Part shown: positions 61,301 through 64,000 of the stretch, one piece after another
Layout: each line of letters starts with the position of its first letter
Numbering within the stretch: position 1 is the first letter of the stretch
Assembly: GCA_017562135.1 (NCBI GenBank)
Contig: QEYB01000963.1
Span: forward strand, 248,001 to 312,000
Reading direction: 5' to 3'
DNA: 64,000 nt
From: Dipylidium caninum
Taxonomy: Eukaryota > Platyhelminthes > Cestoda > Cyclophyllidea > Dipylidiidae
Notes under the pieces: generated by a model
Databases searched by the model: none
What the model saw: only the letters and a program-made list of their open reading frames with translations
Told to the model about the DNA's origin: nothing
Made by a program: the position numbers and the translations under genes

Positions 61301-62997
61301 GAGTGATTCGGACACACCGACAGGTTAGTTTTCCCTTTCTCACTCTCCTCCGCCTCCACCCCCATCCTCTGTCATTCTTTCGTCTGTGCAAGACGAGTTA
61401 AAAAGTCTCCTCCGTCAATTAAGCGGAATTTCAGTGTTTTATGACGATTCCACAAAATCGCAGGCCATGTGCGACGACGACGACGACGGCGACGAGGAGG
61501 AGAGGGAAGGAGAGAAGAGGCGACGAAAGCAGATATAATTCTTTTGATTCGTACCAGCGCCTTTGAGGTGAGCTGGTTCATGCAGTTCCCGTCTACTCTT
61601 GTTACCTCCGGGCCTTCGTTCTTGCCACATCCTCCCTCCGCTTTCCCACACTTATTAGGGGGCGAGTCTTGTCTAGACAACCACACTTTAATGAAATTTT
61701 GTCTGTTACTGCCTGTTAACGTCATTTGGAGCAAATTCCACTTGTACCTGTCCGTCCAGCCGGTCGTCCGCCTGTCTGTTTTTCTGTCTGCTTATGCATG
61801 TCTGTCTGGCCAACCGATGAGTGTTGTTGTTATTGCTTTCATCTTCAACTTCCTCATCCTCCTAGGCGACCTGTCAACCTGTTAACTCTTATGCCACTCC
61901 CATCTAATCGACTGGAGGGTTCCCACTTGATGTGGTCTTTTTTAATTCTCACCTTAAACTGCCAATCGAGTATAAACTGTTGACTGGGGAAATAAAACCC
62001 CGTGGTTTGGCCAAACTCTTTTGTTTATTGTGTTGACGCTCGCCTCCCATCCTCACTCTCTCTCTCTCTCTCTCCCTTCTTCCCTACCTGTTACCTACCC
62101 GTTTGAACGTGATTTCCCTCACTAACTACGCTCTCATTCTTCGCCACTTCGTCCACGACTCGCCTTTCACCTTTTGTGCATGGGAGGTAAAATCTTGCTC
62201 CACCTTCTAACGGTACACCATTGAAATTCACAAGCCAATCTGCCTAAACAAGGCCTCTTCGAGGATCTAACTAATTTGTGCATTTGAATTACTTAGAGGA
62301 ACTGAGCTGGAGGGGATTTGAGGCGAGACACGAGCGATTTGAGTCCTCAACTGATGTCATGAGCGAGGAACTCAGGCAAATGCGCCTTTCCGCGGCTTCT
62401 TTATGACTCGCCGTGGTAAGGGGAAAGGAGAAGAGGCTAGTGGACGCTGCAAAGACGGATTTAGATGCCACCGAACCGAAAGCGAGATCGGAAGCTCAAC
62501 ACTCTGAAGTTTGAAAAAACTTTTTCAAATAGTCAGCAGTTCATGCTCCCCTTTTCGGTTTTTTCGACTGGCATTCTATGGAATTCCTCTTTACCTCGTG
62601 GATTTTCAACCGGTCCGGAGGAGGGACAGGAAGCAAGTTAGTGACATACCGCCTGTCTGGGCGACGGGGTGGGAAGGTTAAAGGCTTTTTTTCCCTCCTA
62701 AGGAGAGTTCTTCACTCCACCAGTATGTCCATGATCCAATGACTGCCCTATGAAAACGACAGTCTCCAACGCCTGCACCGTCGTTGTTGAACTTCCTGGT
62801 CCGCTTTGTGAAGTGCAACGGGCACTGCATTAGGGACAGCACATAGCAGACTCCTTTTCCCTTTGGTCTCTACACTTCCCCTCTAATAAAGTCTCATTTG
62901 TCTCCTTTTCCTCTTCTCGCCGATTTAGACGTCAGTGCAAGCAACGGGGACAGCCACGTCAACTCGGAGGCAGAACGGAACAGTGAGCTGGAATCCG
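55302..62997 (+). CDS. MADD: MADD / DENN-domain Rab3 GEF, N-terminal part
   Basis: Guanine-exchange factor for Rab3/Rab27 (AEX-3 in nematodes), acting in synaptic vesicle transport. Exons: 55302-55984, 56062-56203, 56288-56446, 57024-57155, 58687-58800, 58903-58971, 59380-59538, 59657-59815, 60972-61323 and 62929-62997; phases fit wherever adjacent exons are certain. uDENN: 'SPRLIDYLVYVGRKNPG', 'FPLPNDIVYFCQPEGCYN' and 'LTSICLVSRYQFFKKFENCL'. cDENN: 'FALPDKERFSLVDYSLYLPL', 'FTALCYPLQYLFTVIPLLPS' and 'APSPYIIGLPRSF...VLLVDLDT'. dDENN: 'HFFKSPNILGGLEEYTRVVR', 'YPRPVVAFQYERFMKSRP' and 'AVEYFAEWSLMPDNLAYQR'. The next exons are the Ser/Asp-rich linker. One short exon between 58971 and 59380 is probably missing; a candidate starts at 59064. 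The acceptor of exon 6 could be 58891. The gene continues beyond the window. Confidence 0.94.
62058..62075 (+). repeat. (CT)n microsatellite
   Basis: About nine CT units in a MADD intron. Confidence 0.8.
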
Positions 62998-64000
62998 GTA
63001 GGTTAATTGTCTTTCTCTCCACCTCAGTCTCAATCAAGTCGCTACTCCACCCTGGTTTCGGTCGGACGTCCTCTTTATCACCTTGACCACCAAATTTCTC
63101 GTTTCTCATTCATTGCGTCTCTGCTGTGGCGCCTTGGCACTCACGAGGCCTTTTTCGCTTCCGTGAACCAGCAACTCGAGACGATTTCGGCCAAACAAAC
63201 ATATACAAACAGTAAAATTTCACAGATTTTTATGTCATGAACCTTAGTACTGGCAAACATTTTACTCTGTAGCTGGTTTTCGTGGGATATTTTATGAAAC
63301 AATGCCAAAGATACATTCTAGGTTTATCAGGACGTTACTTTTCACCTACCGTCAGACGTGTCGCGGACACGTGTTTTTATAAATCGCAACTGGCCGAGTG
63401 TCTTTTCCTCCCCCTGTTTTTTCGGTCTTTTCTAGTTTATACAGACAAACTGCCATGTCGACAAAAGAAAAAGGGGTTTATGCCATTATTTAAGTGATTT
63501 TCACAGAAAACAATGCGTTGATGCACATTGGCTCGCCCAATCAAAACCGCTCATTTATTTTATAATAAATTCTTCCGAATTTGAGCTGATCTGATTTTGG
63601 CCCATATTTTTAGGGAATTAAAAGAACTTTTATTTTGGCATATTCCTTGCCAAGACTGTTTCAAGCGAATACTATGCTGGGACTAACTAAATTCACCTGA
63701 AATTTGGCTAAAAATGCAAACTGAGCATAGTGCACGAAAGTATTTTTGTGAGAAATATCACGCATCGTAAATAAACGGACTGAGTTTAAAAGAGAAAAAA
63801 CAACAGACCCCTGGAGTGCAGATGGTTAAATGAGAAATCAGTCAGAAGTTAAAAACGCTGGAATCTGGTTGTTTAATTGTCCTTTCTCCACCTCGGTTTC
63901 ATTAAAGCCGCTACTCCATCATCGTTTGAGTCTGGTAATCTTTATTTCCTTGCCTACTGACTTCTCCGATCCTCATTCATCCTGTCGCCCTTGTTGAGCT
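62985..64000 (+). repeat. Direct duplication at a MADD exon end
   Basis: The sequence from 62985 to about 63130 (end of the 62929-62997 exon plus intron) recurs at about 63855-64000: GCTGGAATC.GGT, TTTAATTGTC.TTTCTCC, CCACCTC.GT.TCA, GC.CTACTCCA and TCTCATTCATT/CCTCATTCATC occur in the same order. The period is about 865 bases and the second copy runs to the window edge. The second copy lacks an obvious open exon. Confidence 0.6.

Noticed and set aside
61469..61885. 138-codon frame with a poly-Arg start inside MADD
   Set aside because: It lies in an intron between two well-supported exons; the Arg run comes from a CGA/CGG simple repeat and the rest resembles no protein.
62281..62515. Coding-like stretch ('MSEELRQMRLSAASL') in a MADD intron
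   Set aside because: It is interrupted by a stop, has no matching splice sites in phase with MADD, and no family could be named; it is probably repeat debris.
1..64000. CRISPR arrays, operons, bacterial promoters or phage genes
   Set aside because: Split genes with spliceosomal introns and animal-specific families show this is eukaryotic nuclear DNA; no regularly spaced repeats were seen.

Overview
The window is nuclear DNA from a eukaryote, most likely a parasitic flatworm and probably a cestode. The evidence is multi-exon animal genes (cilia, nucleolus, mitochondrial complex I, DENN signalling, KCTD), very short GT-AG introns (32, 34, 48 and 77 bases) mixed with kilobase introns, long non-coding spacers, and mariner remnants. 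The assignment to class is inference; I did not identify a species. Standard genetic code fits all exons.

Layout. 1-10.3 kb: GC-rich, simple-sequence-rich, no recognisable gene, holding the left arm of a large inverted repeat. 10.3-21.7 kb: a UTP14 homologue on the minus strand (18S rRNA processing); its last exon lies alone in the 3.9-kb loop of that inverted repeat and the right arm lies in its 6.75-kb last intron. 23.5-26.3 kb: a DNALI1/p28 axonemal dynein light chain gene on the plus strand. 27.58-27.87 kb: a small secreted-peptide precursor whose predicted amidated peptide resembles the CRF/DH44/ELH family. 31.2-32.66 kb: a compact divergent pair, NOL12 (minus) and NDUFA5 (plus), 264 bases apart. 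35.3-36.0 kb: two phase-consistent exons of an unidentified gene. 39.5-39.8 kb: a broken mariner/SETMAR-like fragment. 42.1-42.8 kb: a single-exon KCTD8/12/16-like gene (minus). 46.76-46.89 kb: a pure (TCC)n tract. 48.8-50.05 kb: a small helix-loop-helix protein gene (minus). 55.3 kb to the right edge: the 5' part of a MADD (Rab3 GEF) homologue on the plus strand, at least ten exons covering the whole tripartite DENN module and running out of the window.

The genes do not form a pathway, although UTP14 and NOL12 both act in nucleolar pre-rRNA processing. Base composition changes along the window: the 18-34 kb block with the compact housekeeping genes is AT-richer, while the flanks are GC-richer and rich in pyrimidine/purine tracts.

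The two observations most worth follow-up are the CRF-like peptide precursor and the approximately 1.9-kb, highly similar inverted repeat around the UTP14 terminal exon, which could allow the exon to be inverted by recombination.
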